Source: Isoetes taiwanensis (lineage: Eukaryota > Streptophyta > Lycopodiopsida > Isoetales > Isoetaceae). From it: a stretch of 64,000 bases of DNA. Under the pieces are notes generated by a model. That model was not told the DNA's origin, searched no databases, and saw only the letters and a list, made by a program, of their open reading frames with translations. Within the stretch, counting starts at the first letter, position 1; each line of letters opens with the position of its first letter. Below are positions 33,961-46,145 of the stretch, piece after piece. Location of the stretch: assembly GCA_021234155.1 (NCBI GenBank), contig JAJEKV010000002.1, forward strand, positions 24,421,159-24,485,158, in the 5' to 3' direction. The translations under genes and the position numbers were made by a program.

Positions 33961-35580
33961 TTACAAAAATCATAGCCCTTTTTCCTTTTTTTTACACTAA
34001 ATTTCTCGTGCAATATTTCCATTGGCAGTGGCCGACATTTGAAATAAAGGTTCCCTGATGTAGTTTATACATTAGGCATTTCATTTTTAGGGTGCTCATC
34101 ATGGTGGTCGAATGTCATTCATTTTCATTTTTAGGGTTCCCATCATGGTGGTCAAATTTCATTCATATATTTTGTGTTGATCCTGGCCCGAGCATTTAGC
34201 AATAATAAGGATTTATCCATAGAAGTGATACATACCCATATGGAACATGTTGTAAGACCATTTTTCTAAACAAACAATGCATATATGAAAGATATTTTTT
34301 TGTAGAATATTGTTTTCTTATCCTTATCCATGAAATACACAATGCATCAAACAGCTTTAGCCTTGAATTGCAAAAACCAAAGCTCAATTGAAGGTTTAAG
34401 ATAATGGGCAATAAAGGTAAGAAAATAAATAGTTCTCATTTTGGTTTGGGTTATCTCGATTCAAAGTTACATCCCTCGTAATAACCAAAAAGATAAAGGA
34501 CTAAGGGTTTAGAAATAAACAATTGTTCCCAACATCCTCGTAATAGATCAATGCTTAAAGACTCCAGAAAACCCTAAGAGGAGCTACGAAATGTCAATGG
34601 GCAAACCTCAATCAAAACTGCAGTCCACATTTCGATATAAAGCTTTAGGCTTTTGAGCCATAACAGAGTCGGCCGCTTAGAATACATTGGCTTGAAAGCA
34701 AGAGAAAGCCATCGCTGAATCAAAGCAGAAAGTGAAAAATCCTTCATAGATTGGCCAAATAGAGCTACTCCACAGAAAAAACATGTCAGAATAAAAATTA
34801 TGACAAAGGAAAATGCCAACATTTGCATAACATCAGCTGACAGATCGTACTTCTTGGGCTTATCATAAGATACAACCCCAGTTGATTCAAAATATAATGC
34901 CCGACCTAACCCCAGTTGATTCAAAATATAATGCCCGACCTAAAGCCCTATCTGCATTCAAATCTAAATTATCATTTAGCATCTGGCCAACCGATTCGTT
35001 TAGACAGTCCGGCTCAAATGGAATGCAAGTGGCAATCACCCTTAGGTGCCGTGGTGATAAACTACTTCAAGATCGTCAGACTTAACTTACTTCTTTATTT
35101 AAGAGTAAATCATGTCAATCATGTCAGAAGAGATCAAAAGCTTTACTGCTTTCTCTGATTCCATGTGCAGAAGCCATGATAAGGCAATCGTTTTAACTTC
35201 CAACAACAATTTAATTTGTAATCTCAAATACAACAATTTAATTTGTAATCTCAAATGCACAACATGCACAACATATCTTAAACAAATGTTTTGGTCTAAG
35301 AATATGCCGAGCAAAATTTTCAGACATTTGACTATTTTGGCACGTTAAGCTATAGGCAGAATGCCCTGCAATTTTGCATGCTAGATACGGTCCTGTTGGC
35401 TGTCAGACACCATTCTGATTTTTTTAATGCATGCATGCACTCCATGGCAACAATTGGAAAGAACTGCAAGCAACTCTAGAACAATAATATCCCCAGCAAC
35501 TTAATTCTCTTTACCTTTCCTAGGTTACGTGGAGCTAGAAGCAAAGATGGCATGTGAAGTACGCATGTTCCATTAAGGGT
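33961..35580. other. No gene recognised
   Basis: A near repeat TTTCATTTTTAGGG(T/G)..CATCATGGTGGTC lies at 34080-34152, and a 34 bp duplication at 34874-34941. The 116-codon minus-strand frame at 34574-34924 has one hydrophobic segment but no known motif. Confidence 0.3.
34874..34941. repeat. 34 bp direct duplication
   Basis: Two copies of a unit beginning AACCCCAGTTGATTCAAAAT, identical as far as I can see. Confidence 0.85.
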
Positions 35581-35588
35581 CGGTTATC

Positions 35589-35642
35589 CTCTGCTACATC
35601 AAAAGCCACAGATTCAACAACACTTGTGTGCCCGGATAAAGT
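35589..35642 (-). pseudogene. Katanin p80 (KTN80-type) WD40 exon piece
   Basis: After the acceptor TTTTTTGCAG the minus strand reads TLSGHTSVVESVAFDVAE, very close to the conserved WD40 segment of the katanin p80 regulatory subunit (LSGHTSPVESVAFDS as I recall). Katanin severs microtubules; p80 targets the p60 ATPase. The match stops after 54 bases without a GT donor, and the rest of the propeller is not found nearby. It is another host-gene piece on the same strand as the EXA1-like fragment, 2.3 kb away. Confidence 0.5.
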
Positions 35643-37150
35643 CTGCAAAAAAGATGTCAATTTTTCATATAGCGATAAGTAAACATTCCACCATAACTAT
35701 GCCATCCGACTTATCATATATGATCATTGCATGCCACGAATCTAATTGTTCATAGACAACTACTGGACTATGATCCGCGAAAAGAAAGGTCTACTACTTT
35801 GTTAAATAAGCCACAAAAAAATACATCACAAAACGAACCAGGCTTCAATATGGTAATAGATTTGGATTCATCATATTTCTTTAAAGCAACCTTCACGTAA
35901 TGGAGTATTGGCAAATGAGAAATTATTCAAATGGATTGCCATCAAAGAAACCGTCATGGCATTTAATGCTCATTCGGTCGGTATGCCCGAACGGACTTTA
36001 TCTAAAAGAGGTTTAAATCCAAAGATATTATATTTAAATACCGGTATGGTAAATCTTGTTCGAGCCACGAACGAGCAAAATTTAAACTTTTGAAGCACTC
36101 ACGTGCTTGAAAACTAGCCGAGGAGAAATGTCCCGCATGAAATTCAACGGTTGCAGTAAAAAATCCAATTATTGGGTTAATAAAACTCACATTTGGATTG
36201 ACAACACAATTTTACAGCTGTAATCTTACCAAATGTGCATGCCTTACCATCATTTGCACGAGCAACCCAAGATCTGGTGCGAAATTGTAGCGTAAGTCAA
36301 GCTCAACTTTGTTATTTAATTTTTCGGAAACATAATACACACCCATATTTACGATGAGGCATAAACATATCTACATAATAAAAGCTAGAACATAAACATA
36401 TCTACATTAATAAAAGCTAGAACATAAACGGAACCACGGACATTGGATCCATCATCGCATATTCCAAAGACAACATAAGCACCTCGGAAAGTCTCAAATA
36501 CATGTTACCATCCCAATTTTGTACCTTAAGGCAGAGTTGCATTATATATTGCAGTTAATCATGTGGCTCAATCAGTAGTCTCTCTGACAGATTCCGCAAA
36601 GTTAACATAAGTACAACCTTGAAGGAAAAAAACCTTATGATATATGTTGCTCCAAGAGGATCTGCAGATAGAAGAGGATAATAAAATTCAAAGAAAAATG
36701 TTGGAGTCCAGGGCTAATATATTTTCATATACCTCAGCTGCTGTTCTGATGGTAATTCCTTTTCCCCAGCTTTCTCTTGTAGAATATATTGCAACTCACT
36801 AAAAATTTGACTCTAGTGTGGCATACAATGATGTTAAATGCCAAATCGAGAAGTTTAACTATGCTTTTGCACGAAAAAGAAGTGACTAAAACTTACCTTT
36901 AATATCTCCACAATTTGAATGCTTTTCCAAATGTGTTCTCTGAATCTTCAACTATGTCGGAGGCATCATTGTTGTCTTCCTGTGCAGCCCTGTTGCCCTA
37001 AATATTAGTTCACGACTTTGCTTGCTTCAAACAGACTGGGTAGAGCAAAATGCCAGCACCTTTACAAAATCTTCTATCGATTAGAACCCAGCCAGACCTT
37101 CATGCTGTTAAGAAGATGGCCGGATTTGGATGCCTTAATCACGAAGCTCC
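35643..37150. other. No gene recognised; short duplication
   Basis: A 32 bp duplication (ATAAACATATCTACAT(TA)ATAAAAGC) lies at 36361-36422. An exon-like minus-strand stretch at 36900-37005 reads EDNNDASDIVEDSENTFGKA and is followed by a GTAAG, but the reading frame at the splice site is unclear and the family is unknown. Confidence 0.3.
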
Positions 37151-37164
37151 ATACCTGTGTGCCA

Positions 37165-37590
37165 TAGATGTTCTTGCATAGACAATAGAGCTTTCATTTA
37201 GGAGTTATGGCCATATTTTTACTCAACTGTAAAACTGTGGCAAGCAAAGACATTAGATCATTTGGCACTGTTTTAGCCCATTTATGCTAAGAATTTGGAA
37301 AATGGATGCCTAGCATCAATTGTGGATCTTCCAGTGACCTTTCCGCACTGATGTTCCTGCTCAGAAAATAGAGCTTTCTTTTTGGAGTTATGGCCATATG
37401 TCTACCCAACTGTAAAACTGTGGCAGCAAAGACATTGCCTGATTTGGCACAGTTTTGGCCCATTTTTGCTAGGAATTTGGAAAATGGACGCCTAGCATCA
37501 ATTGTGGACCTTCCAGTGACCTTTCCAACGGATGTTCCTGTGCATAAAACAGAGCTTCAATTTGGGAGTTATGCCCATGTTTCTAGTTGA
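37165..37590. repeat. Tandem repeat, ~185 bp unit, 2.3 copies
   Basis: Copies start near 37165, 37350 and 37535 and share GATGTTC(T/C)TG, AGAGCTT, GGAGTTATGGCCATAT, AACTGTAAAACTGTGGCA, TTTGGCAC(T/A)GTTTT and CCTAGCATCAATTGTGGA. No coding frame is kept between copies. Confidence 0.8.
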
Positions 37591-37599
37591 GAAGTCACG

Positions 37600-39220
37600 A
37601 AAGAATCAAGCAAGCTCCAAATAGAAATGGATACATAATTTAGAAAATGTACACATAGATTTCCTCCATGTTAGCAATGTGCAAATGGCATGTAGAGCAG
37701 GGCCTGCAAAAACTAAGAAAGATAATAAGTAACCAAGGTAAATAATCAAGAGACAAGCAAGACTCTAATGGCAGGCTAGGTCGGTTAACAAACCATAATG
37801 GAGTCAAGCCCGTGCTCGCTTCTACATCTCTGTGCAATGCATCCATTCCAGCCCCATACAAAAATGAGTCACAAAAACATGTTACGCTTCCATTTGCAAA
37901 CCCAATATCCAGGTCTTCCTATTTTGCAAGCTTAAATATTGAAAAGACAATATCTGTTGTGAAGAATTTCCTATTGGTGTCATTTACGCAAGGATTCCCA
38001 ATAACTGTTGGAAGTGTGATTCGGATAAGAATTAAGTCAATATAAAGGTCAGATTTCTAAACTTCATCTATGATGTGGTTTATTTAGCCGATCCTTGAAA
38101 GCTCCACTAAAGCTAGACCACCTCTTGAATCAAGATCCGTTTTAAAAATCTTGTCAATCACTAACTAATTAAACAACGAAACTACATTTTCTAAATAAAC
38201 ACCCGTTTAAAATTCTCCACGTAAATAAACACCACGGACTAATATTTACCCGGTAACCACAATGGCGGGGTCTCAAATGCCGATCTGTTATATCCATCTC
38301 TTCCATGCATAAAGAACATAAATGGGAGGACATTCAGTATACCACAATTTTGCCAACCAAGAGCTCCAATCCAATAACTTCAAAGGAAATGCCAACCCTA
38401 GACATAAAATAAAAATATCAACTAAATGCATGGATGTTACAGAGACTGCTTCTTAAGGTCGACCTAGTACTAAGGTGTGATGTCCCAACACTTAACTGCT
38501 CTGACTAATCTACCACATATAACATATCTCAGATCTTGCTCAAGCTCCAACGAGATACAAAAACCTAGTAACCAGCTGATCTGCAGATCTGTGGACAGTA
38601 TCCAGAGCACCACATCACAAAAATACAAAGCAAGGGTCGAAAAAAAATGCGAAACCAGCCTTGCAAGAACAGGATGGTCGAGGAGGAGCTCACATGAAGA
38701 AGAGATGGCACATGGCAAAAGAAGAGGCCTTGCCTCGGAATGGCATTCGGCTTCTACAAATTCAAAGCTCCAAGAACTCAACCTGAAACTCAAAATCCCA
38801 GCCATTCTATTTGCCCACATTCTACAAAAGCCCGTAATTCTGTAAGTAATTGGGCCACCGTAAGCAAAAGAAAGGAAAAAAACAATTTTGTGAACCCAAA
38901 TTAGAGATACCCAACTCAAATCCGGCAAGCTTAAACACAATTCGAATCAAAAGAGAACGAGATGGCAAAAAATGAGAATCACCTGAGAAGAATTAAGCCG
39001 AAAAGCTAAGTCACATGTACTATAGAAAAAATTCGAGCTAGAGATGCGGCGCACTCCCGGAGGTCGTTCAACATCCCAACTTCAGATATTTAAAACCAGA
39101 ATATAGAGCGCTGGTAGTCTCAAATCGTGCTAAAATGAGATGCCAGCACCCGACCCAACACTGCAGAGTACGCTCGCCGGAGAATTCTTGTTGATTAGGG
39201 GCAAGTCACAGAAATCGAAT
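37600..39220. other. No gene recognised
   Basis: Long frames at 38470-38940 (minus, 156 codons) and 38477-38845 (plus, 122 codons) overlap on opposite strands and lack motifs; at most one can be real. Confidence 0.3.
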
Positions 39221-39224
39221 TGGG

Positions 39225-39422
39225 GCTTTTGTTGTGGGCCGTCCAGATCGGAGATGGACGGTCCAGAGAGCGACAGCAAAATCTTTATACCCAAGGGGGG
39301 TGCTTGGGGTGGTTTGGCATGTTTTCATCTCAACCGTTGATCTTAAAAAATGGACGGCTGCGGCGGCGACACCAAAATCTCTAGATATAAGGGGGGTGCT
39401 TATATAATTGTATATATAATTG
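39225..39422 (+). repeat. Right-end domain of the large TA-bounded element, copy 1
   Basis: It contains GGGGGGTGCTTGGGGTGGTT, TTTGGCATGTTTTCATCTCA, ACCGTTGATCTTAAAAAATG, CGGCGACACCAAAATCTCTA and finally GGGGGGTGCTTATATAATTG before TATATA. The same series stands at 62520-62645. Confidence 0.75.
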
Positions 39423-39445
39423 TATATATATATATATATATATAT
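39423..39445. repeat. Short (TA)n tract
   Basis: It joins the right end of the element ending at 39422 to the left end of the next element. Confidence 0.9.
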
Positions 39446-39479
39446 ACAAGTGAGTGTACTATAAGGGAGTACACAAATT

Positions 39480-40620
39480 TTGAGCCATCCAAACTTAAGA
39501 TTCTCTTAAGATTCCCCTAGATTCTCAAAGATTATCCCAAATTTTCTCTACATTTCTTAAGATTCTATATAAATTCTCTTAGATTCCTTTAGGTTCTATC
39601 AAGATTCCCCTAGAAAAACACACTTAGTGTAAAAAGATTCCCTAAGATTCCCTTAGATTCTTAGGATTCTACAAAGATTCCTCGAGATTTCAAACGTTAT
39701 CACAAGGATCCTCTAAATTCTTTAGAATTCTATGTAGATTCTCCTAGATTTTGTTAGATTCTATAGAGATTCCCCTAGAATCTTGAAAATTCCATCAAGA
39801 TTCCCCTAGATTCTCAAAGATTTTAGCGCTTAGATTCTGCTAGATTCTGAGCCATTCAATGAAGATTCTATAAAGATTCACTTAGATTCTTGAAGATTCA
39901 GGAAAAAGTATCCTAGATTCTCAAAGATTTAAGGAAGATTCCCTTAAATACTCTTAATCCCATAAGTTACTTAAGATTCTCTTAAGATTCAACTAGATTC
40001 TCAAAGATTATCCCAGATTTTCCAAGATTCTATATAGATTCTCTTAGATTCTATCGAGATTCCCCTACTAAACACACTTATTAATGAAAGATTCCTTAAG
40101 ATTCCACAAAGCTTCCCCTAGATTCTTAAGATTCTATAAAGATCCCTCTAGATTTTCGAACTTATCACAAGAAACCTCTAGAGTCTCCAAAATTCTATGT
40201 GGATTCTCCTAAATTTTGTTAGATTCTATATAGATTCCCTTAGATTCTATAGATTTTCAAGGATTCTCAAAGATTTTATGAAGATGCACTTCGATCCTAC
40301 TAGATTCTCTATGATTCTCTTGAGATTCCCATAAATTCCCTAATTTTGTTGGGGTTCCTCTAGCCTCCTAAAGATCATCTCAAGATTCCTCTAGATTTCC
40401 CATATTTCTATGTAGATTCTCCTAGATTCCCTTAGATTCTATGAAGATTCTTCTACATTCTCAAAGGTTTTATAAAGATTCCTATAGAATCTCAAAGATT
40501 CCCTTGCGATTCTCATAGATTCCCAAAGATTCTCTTGAGCTTCCTTTAAATTCCCTAAAATCCTATGGAGATTCCCCTAGATTCTTTTAAATTCGCATAG
40601 ATTCTGTAAAATTCTAAGTT
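39480..40620. repeat. GATTC array, ~10.4 bp period
   Basis: GATTC or one-base variants recur every 10 or 11 bases. For example from 39967 the spacings run 11, 10, 10, 10, 10, 11, 10, 11. The spacer words are mostly TCTTA, CCCTA, TATAAA and TCAAA. The mean spacing equals one turn of the DNA helix. It is not a multiple of three, and stops occur in all frames. Confidence 0.85.
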
Positions 40621-40621
40621 T

Positions 40622-41180
40622 CCAAAAAGAAACTTAGTATTCGATCACATTAGCTCCAACTCATGAGGGAACGATGCCAAAGCACCACTCATTGGGAAGT
40701 TCTCGGCGAGAGAAACTAATGGTGTGGGTCTCACCTTCATCCCACCCTCTCTCAGTAGTTATCGGCCTTTGAAGGCGATTATAAAAAGAAGCTTCCTAGA
40801 AAGTCCATCTATTAATGTTGGTGCCACCTCATTACCTTTTTATTAAATAAGGGTGCCACCTCACCTCTTTTAATAAAGAAATTGCAATTTAATAAAAAAT
40901 TTAATGGTTAGGATTTTTCCTCCCCCTTTTGATCCAACGGTTAAGATTGACTGCACCAAAAAGCACCTTTTAAGGGACCTTCCTTGCATCTTCCCTTTAA
41001 AAAATCAAGGGCCAAGATTTCACACGTGCCCGATCAACGGTTCATGGATGGGGTGCATGGCCCATGCATGGCCCATGCATGCCCCCCATCAAATCCAAGG
41101 GCCATTTAAGTGCCACCTCAAAAATTAGACGGATAGGATTAATCTCTACCCACATTCAACCCCCCATAGGACCCATCAAA
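40622..41180 (+). repeat. Conserved right domain of the array elements, copy A
   Basis: The order is AAACTTAGTATTCGATCAC, GCCAAAGCACCACTCATTGG, AGCTTCCTAGAAAGTCCA, GTGCCACCTCA, CAACGGTTAAGATTGACTGC, CATGCATGGCCCATGCATG (a palindromic cluster), CAAATCCAAGGGCC and GGACCCATCAAATAATTG. Further copies lie at 43340-43900, 43921-44350 (inverted), 45050-45420, 45421-46030, 50800-51314 and 52165-52730 (inverted). It is non-coding. Confidence 0.85.
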
Positions 41181-41196
41181 TAATTGTATATATATA

Positions 41197-41301
<105 letters not shown>

Positions 41302-41699
41302 AGTGGTTGTACTATGTAGGGTCTGTACGAAGTTGAATGTATATGTTTTGAGGATTGTAGACAATCGATATATGAGGCATCATCGTTAAGGTCCATGAGA
41401 TTGCGTGCAAAAAAACCTGCAAGAATCTAGGCAGATAAAAGTTTCCAGTGATGTAAGGATTGAACCGCTTACTCGATAGCCGGACAATGTTCATGAAGCG
41501 ACTCCAGGAGCTAAGGCTCACCTGTTCTTTTAGCCATCTACCATGTGAAGCCCCTGTCTGGCTCCAGTCCAGGTTGGCAAATTTCCAATCCATGTTTATT
41601 CACAAGTTTTATGTATTTGTATTCCATAAGGACTGATGAAAATCCATCAAAAGTCATTATATCATGTTCATACGATGACGGACAATGTGAAGCCGAACA

Positions 41700-43335
41700 T
41701 GCAAAACATAATTAGTGTGAAAGATTTTTGTAGATTCCTAAGATTCACCTAGATGAGGGACTGCATGAAGCCGACCCTTAAAAACACACCCAACATGAAA
41801 GATTCTCCTTAGATTCTTAAGATTCTACAAAGATTCCCCTAAATTTCTGAAGATTAGCCCAAGGTTCCTTTAGATTCTGCAATATTCTATCTAGATTCTC
41901 GTAGATTCTACAAAGATTCCCCTAGTTTCTCCAAGATTCCTCAACATACTCAAAGATTTCCCTAGATTTTCTAAGATTTTCTTGAGATTCCCCTAGGTTT
42001 TCAAAGATTATCCCAAGATTCTTCTAGATTTTCCAAGATTCCATTTACATTCTCTTAGGTTTTCAAAGATTCAATAAAGGTTCCCCTAGAATCCCTAAGA
42101 TTCTCTTGAGATTCCTCTAAATTCTCTAAGATAATATGAAGATTCCCCTAGATTCCTCTAGGTTCTTAAAGATTTTATCAAGATTCCCTTAGACTCCTTT
42201 ACATTCTCAAAGATTCTCTCTTGAACCATGTAGATTCTCTTAGATTTTTCAAGATTGAAAAAAGATTCCCCTGGAATCCCTAAGATTCTCTTGAGATTCC
42301 TCCAGATTTTCTAAGATCCATGAAGATTCCTTTAGATTTTACAAAATTGTAGATACCCTTAGATTTCCTCTTAGATTCCTTAAGATTCTACAAAGATTCC
42401 CTAGATTCTTAAGATTCTATGGAGATTCCTCGAGATTTTATTAAGATTCACTTAGATTCTTCAAGAGTCTATCTAAATTCCTAAACATTCTTAAAGATTT
42501 TATGACAATTTTCTTAGATTCTCCTAGATTTCCATAGATTCTCTTAAGCTTCCCTAAGATTCACCTAGATTCCCAAAGATTATCCCATGATTCCTCTAGG
42601 TTCCCCAAGATTCTATGAAGATTCTTCTAGATTCTTCAAGATTCTATGAAGATTCTCTAAGATTCCATCAAGATTCCCTTAGATTCTCGGAAAAATTAGG
42701 AAGATTCCCCTAGATTTCCAAATATTCTCTTGAGATTCTCTTAGATTCTTCTAGATTCCCAAAGATTCTCTTAGATTCTTAATGTTCTACAAAGATTCCC
42801 CAAGATTTTATTAAGATTCCCCGAGATTCTCCAAGATTCCATATAGATTCCCATAGATTCTTAAAGATTTTATGAAGATTCCTTTAGATTCTCCTAGATT
42901 CTCTAAAGATTCACTTGAGACTCCATCAGATTCTCTAAACCCCAAGATTCTATCAAGATTCTCCTTGATTCTTCTAGATTCTCTAAAATCCCATTAAGAT
43001 TTTTCTAAGTTTTTAAAGATTTTATCAAGATTTCCCTAGATTCTGAAAGAAACGCTTGAGATTCCTATAGATTTCTTGAGATTCCTCTAGTTCCCATAGA
43101 TTTTATGAAGATTCCCCTGGACTCCCTAAGATTCCATCAAGATTCCTCTAGGTTCTTCGAGATTTTATCAAGATTCCCTTAGATTGCCTTACATTCTCAA
43201 AGATGCTCTCTTGGGATTCCCATAGATTCTCTAAGATTCTCATGATATTCCTTTGGATTCCCTAAGATCCTATAAAGATTCTCCTAGATTCCCTCAACTT
43301 ACCATAGATTCCTTAAAACTCGAAGATTCCAAGAA
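41700..43335. repeat. GATTC array, ~10.4 bp period
   Basis: Same design as 39480-40620, with 1.6 kb of GATTC words in helical phase. GAAGATTC occurs repeatedly (for example 42616-42623, 42646-42653 and 43106-43113). Confidence 0.85.
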
Positions 43336-43339
43336 GATT

Positions 43340-43900
43340 CTTAGTATTCGATCACGTTGGCTGCAGCTGCGACAAAATAGTGCCAAAGCACTACTCATTG
43401 GAAAGCTCTCGACGAGAGGAATCCAATGGCGTAAGTCCCACCTTCATCCGACCCCTCTACTGCAAGCTACATGCTTTTGAAGGTGATTAATAAAAAGAAG
43501 CTTCCTAGAAAGTCCACCTTAATAAATGCTTTGCCACCTCAATACCTTTTTATTAATGAGGGTGACACCTCACCTTCTTTAAAAAAAAAATTAATTTAAT
43601 ATTAAAAGGTTAATGGCTAGGATTTATGCTCACTTTTTTATTTAACGGCTGAGATCTACTACACCAAATCCACTTTTTGGCACCTTCCTTGCACCTTCCT
43701 TACAGAATTCAAGGGCTAGGATTTCTCCCCCCTTTTTGATCTAACGGTCCATGGATGTGGTGCATGCCCCATGCATGCTCCCCATGGAGATCCAATGGCT
43801 ACAACTTTGCCACCTCACCGCTTTTCAAATAAACGGTCTAGATTCGTTTGAGTATATAGACAATCTATATGATGGGGGTACATCCAAGTAATTTTATATA
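43340..43900 (+). repeat. Conserved right domain, copy B (diverged)
   Basis: TTAGTATTCGATCACGTTGG, GTGCCAAAGCACTACTCATT, AGCTTCCTAGAAAGTCCACC, TGCATGCCCCATGCATG and GCCACCTCACC are kept; the end reads TTTTATATATA. Confidence 0.75.
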
Positions 43901-43920
43901 TATTATGATATATATCTCTT

Positions 43921-44350
43921 ATATATATACAATTATTTGATGGGTCCTATGGGGGGGTGAGTGTGGGTAGAGATTCATCTCGGCTGTCCATTTTCTGAGG
44001 TGGCGCGACAATGGCCCTTGGATTTGATGGGGGGCATGCATGGGGCATGCATGGGGCATGCACCCCATCCCTGGACCGTCGATCGGGCACGTGAGAAATC
44101 TTGGCCCTTGATTTTTTTTTAAGGGAAGGTGCAAGGAAGGTCCCTTAAAATGTGCTTTTTGGTGCAGTCAATCTTAACCGTTGGATCAAAAGCTGGAGGA
44201 GAAATCTTAACCATTAAATTTTTTATTAAATTGCAATTTTTTTATTAAAAGAGGTGAGGTGGCATCCTTACTTAATTTAAAAGTTAATGAGGTGACACTA
44301 TCATGAATAGACTTTCTAGGAAGCTTCTTTTTTATAATCAGCTTCAAAGG
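43921..44350 (-). repeat. Conserved right domain, inverted copy
   Basis: It reads on the minus strand as the 3' part of copy A and begins at its right end TATATATACAATTATTTGATG. It faces copy B, so two right ends meet at 43895-43930. Almost the same block appears at 52150-52600. Confidence 0.85.
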
Positions 44351-44359
44351 CTGAAAACT

Positions 44360-44680
44360 TGCCAACATTCTATTAAGATTGTCCAATATTCTAAAAACAT
44401 CCCTAGATCCCTGTGCATTTCTCGTAGATTCCCTAAAATTCTACAAAGTTTCTCTTGGATTTCCTAAGATCCTACAAAGATTCCACATTATTCTCTGAGG
44501 ATTCACATGAATTTGTTTAAGAATCCTAGATTCCCTTAAGATTCCCCTATATCCCCTTAGATTCCCTAAGGTTCCTTAAGAATACCCCTGGATTCTCATA
44601 AGATTCCCCTATGTTCCCAAAGATTCTCCCAAGGTTCCTTAGATTAAGCTTAGACTCTATGAAGATTCCCCTAGTCTTGA
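44360..44680. repeat. GATTC array remnant
   Basis: GATTCC words every 10-11 bases, in plus orientation, which does not match the inverted right domain beside it. A rearrangement point therefore lies near 44350. Confidence 0.7.
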
Positions 44681-44689
44681 GAGTTTTAG

Positions 44690-45049
44690 CTTATCGCCAT
44701 GGAGTCTTGGCTAGAACTTCCGTGAGAGAAGAAGGAGAGGAATAATTTTCCAAAGATTCTAGGCGCCCTTAGTTTAGAAAAAAAAAAGGTGTTGGAAGGA
44801 AAACCAAATAGGTTGCAAAGATCGAAAGAAAACATGAAAAGAAAGCAAAATATAGCTTTGCCACGTTCCACATTAAGGTTTTTCTATAATAAAAGGCAAA
44901 AAATGTTGGCATGTAGTTACATCAAGCTCGTCCTCATGGTTAAAGTTTGAAAGAAAACTTGAAAAGAAAGCAAGATATGGCTTGCCACGTTTCACATTAA
45001 GATTTTTATATTCTATATTAAAAGGCAAAAAATGCATAAATTAATTACA
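44690..45049. repeat. Direct repeat, about 130 bp apart
   Basis: 44812-44905 and 44942-45033 share GAAAGAAAAC(A/T)TGAAAAGAAA, GCCACGTT(C/T)CACATTAAG and AAAAGGCAAAAAATG. No gene is recognised. Confidence 0.7.
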
Positions 45050-45420
45050 ATGCCACCTCAAAATCTATATATTAAATATAGATAAGATATGGTGGCAAAT
45101 AAATGCACATGCCACCTCAACTAACACCTCATGATTACAATAAATGCTTGCATGCACATGTATGCCACCTAACCACATGCATAGGAACTTCTTGTCACCT
45201 TCCTCTCTTATAGTTTGAACGATCCAGTTTCACCTTCCCCATCTAACGGCCCATGTGCATGGTGCATGGCCCATGCATGTATGTGCATATGTATGCATGT
45301 GCACATCGTGCCCATCCATGCATCACATGAGGTGGAATTATAACAACCCTTGATTTTGTCATTTGGCCGCTAGGATCAATCTCTATGAATATGACCCATG
45401 GGATGACAAAATCACACATC
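45050..45420 (+). repeat. Conserved right domain, truncated copy C
   Basis: It carries GCCACCTCA, TAACGGCCCATG, a dense cluster of GCATG/CATGCA words (45250-45335) and the end ATGACAAAATCACACATC, then runs straight into another domain copy. Confidence 0.6.
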
Positions 45421-46030
45421 GATCACGCCGGCTCCAAATGCGACAAAAATAGTGCCAAAGCACCACTCCTTAGAAAGGTCTCGACGAGAGAAATCCAATG
45501 GCGTAGGCCCCCACCTTCATCCCACCCCTCTCACTCGCAAGCTCACGGGCCTTCAAGACGATTAAATGTATGAAGCTTCCTAGAGAGTCCATTCATAAAT
45601 ACTTTGCCACCTCACTACCTTTTTATTAATGAGGGTGCCTTTTTATTAATGAGGGTGCCACCTCACCTCCTTTAAGAGAAAAAAAATCAATTTAATATTA
45701 AAAAGTTAATGGCTAGGATTTATGCTCGCCTTTTAATCTAATCTGAGATCTGCTTGCACCAACTTTTTTTTTTTTTGGCACCTTCCTTGCACCTTCTTCA
45801 CAAAAAATCAAGGGCTAGGATTTATTCTCCCCTTTTGATCCAACGGTTTGGGGATGTGGTGCATGCCCCCATGCATGCCCATGAATGCCCATCATGGCCA
45901 TCCATGCACCTCAATGAGGTGGCATTATCCTGGCCTTTCATTTCGTGATTGGACGGCTGGGATGAATCTCTATGAACATGGGCATGGGATGACAAAACAC
46001 ACATCTAATACGTGTATATATATTAGTGAT
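45421..46030 (+). repeat. Conserved right domain, copy D
   Basis: It begins GATCACGCCGGCTCCAA, contains GTGCCAAAGCACCACTCCTT, an 18 bp duplication (CCTTTTTATTAATGAGGGTG), AACGGTTTGGGGATG and ATGCATGCCCATGAATGCCC, and ends ACACACATCTAATACGTGTATATATA. Confidence 0.7.
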
Positions 46031-46044
46031 ATATATTAGTGATA

Positions 46045-46145
46045 TACAAGTTTTTGTACTATGAGGGGTTGTACCATAAGAGGTTGTACTACGAGGGATT
46101 TTGCAAAGTGAACAGGTCGCACTATAAGGGAGTGTATCGAATCAA
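46045..46145 (+). repeat. Left end with three 15 bp GTACTAT repeats
   Basis: After TATACAAGTT come TTGTACTATGAGGGG (46054-46068), TTGTACCATAAGAGG (46069-46083) and TTGTACTACGAGGGA (46084-46098). A CACTATAAGGGAGTGT follows at 46120-46135. The first 60 bp are nearly identical to 55137-55197. Confidence 0.85.

Noticed and set aside
38470-38940. A 156-codon minus-strand frame
   Set aside because: No motif, overlaps an equally long plus-strand frame, and the composition is that of its surroundings.
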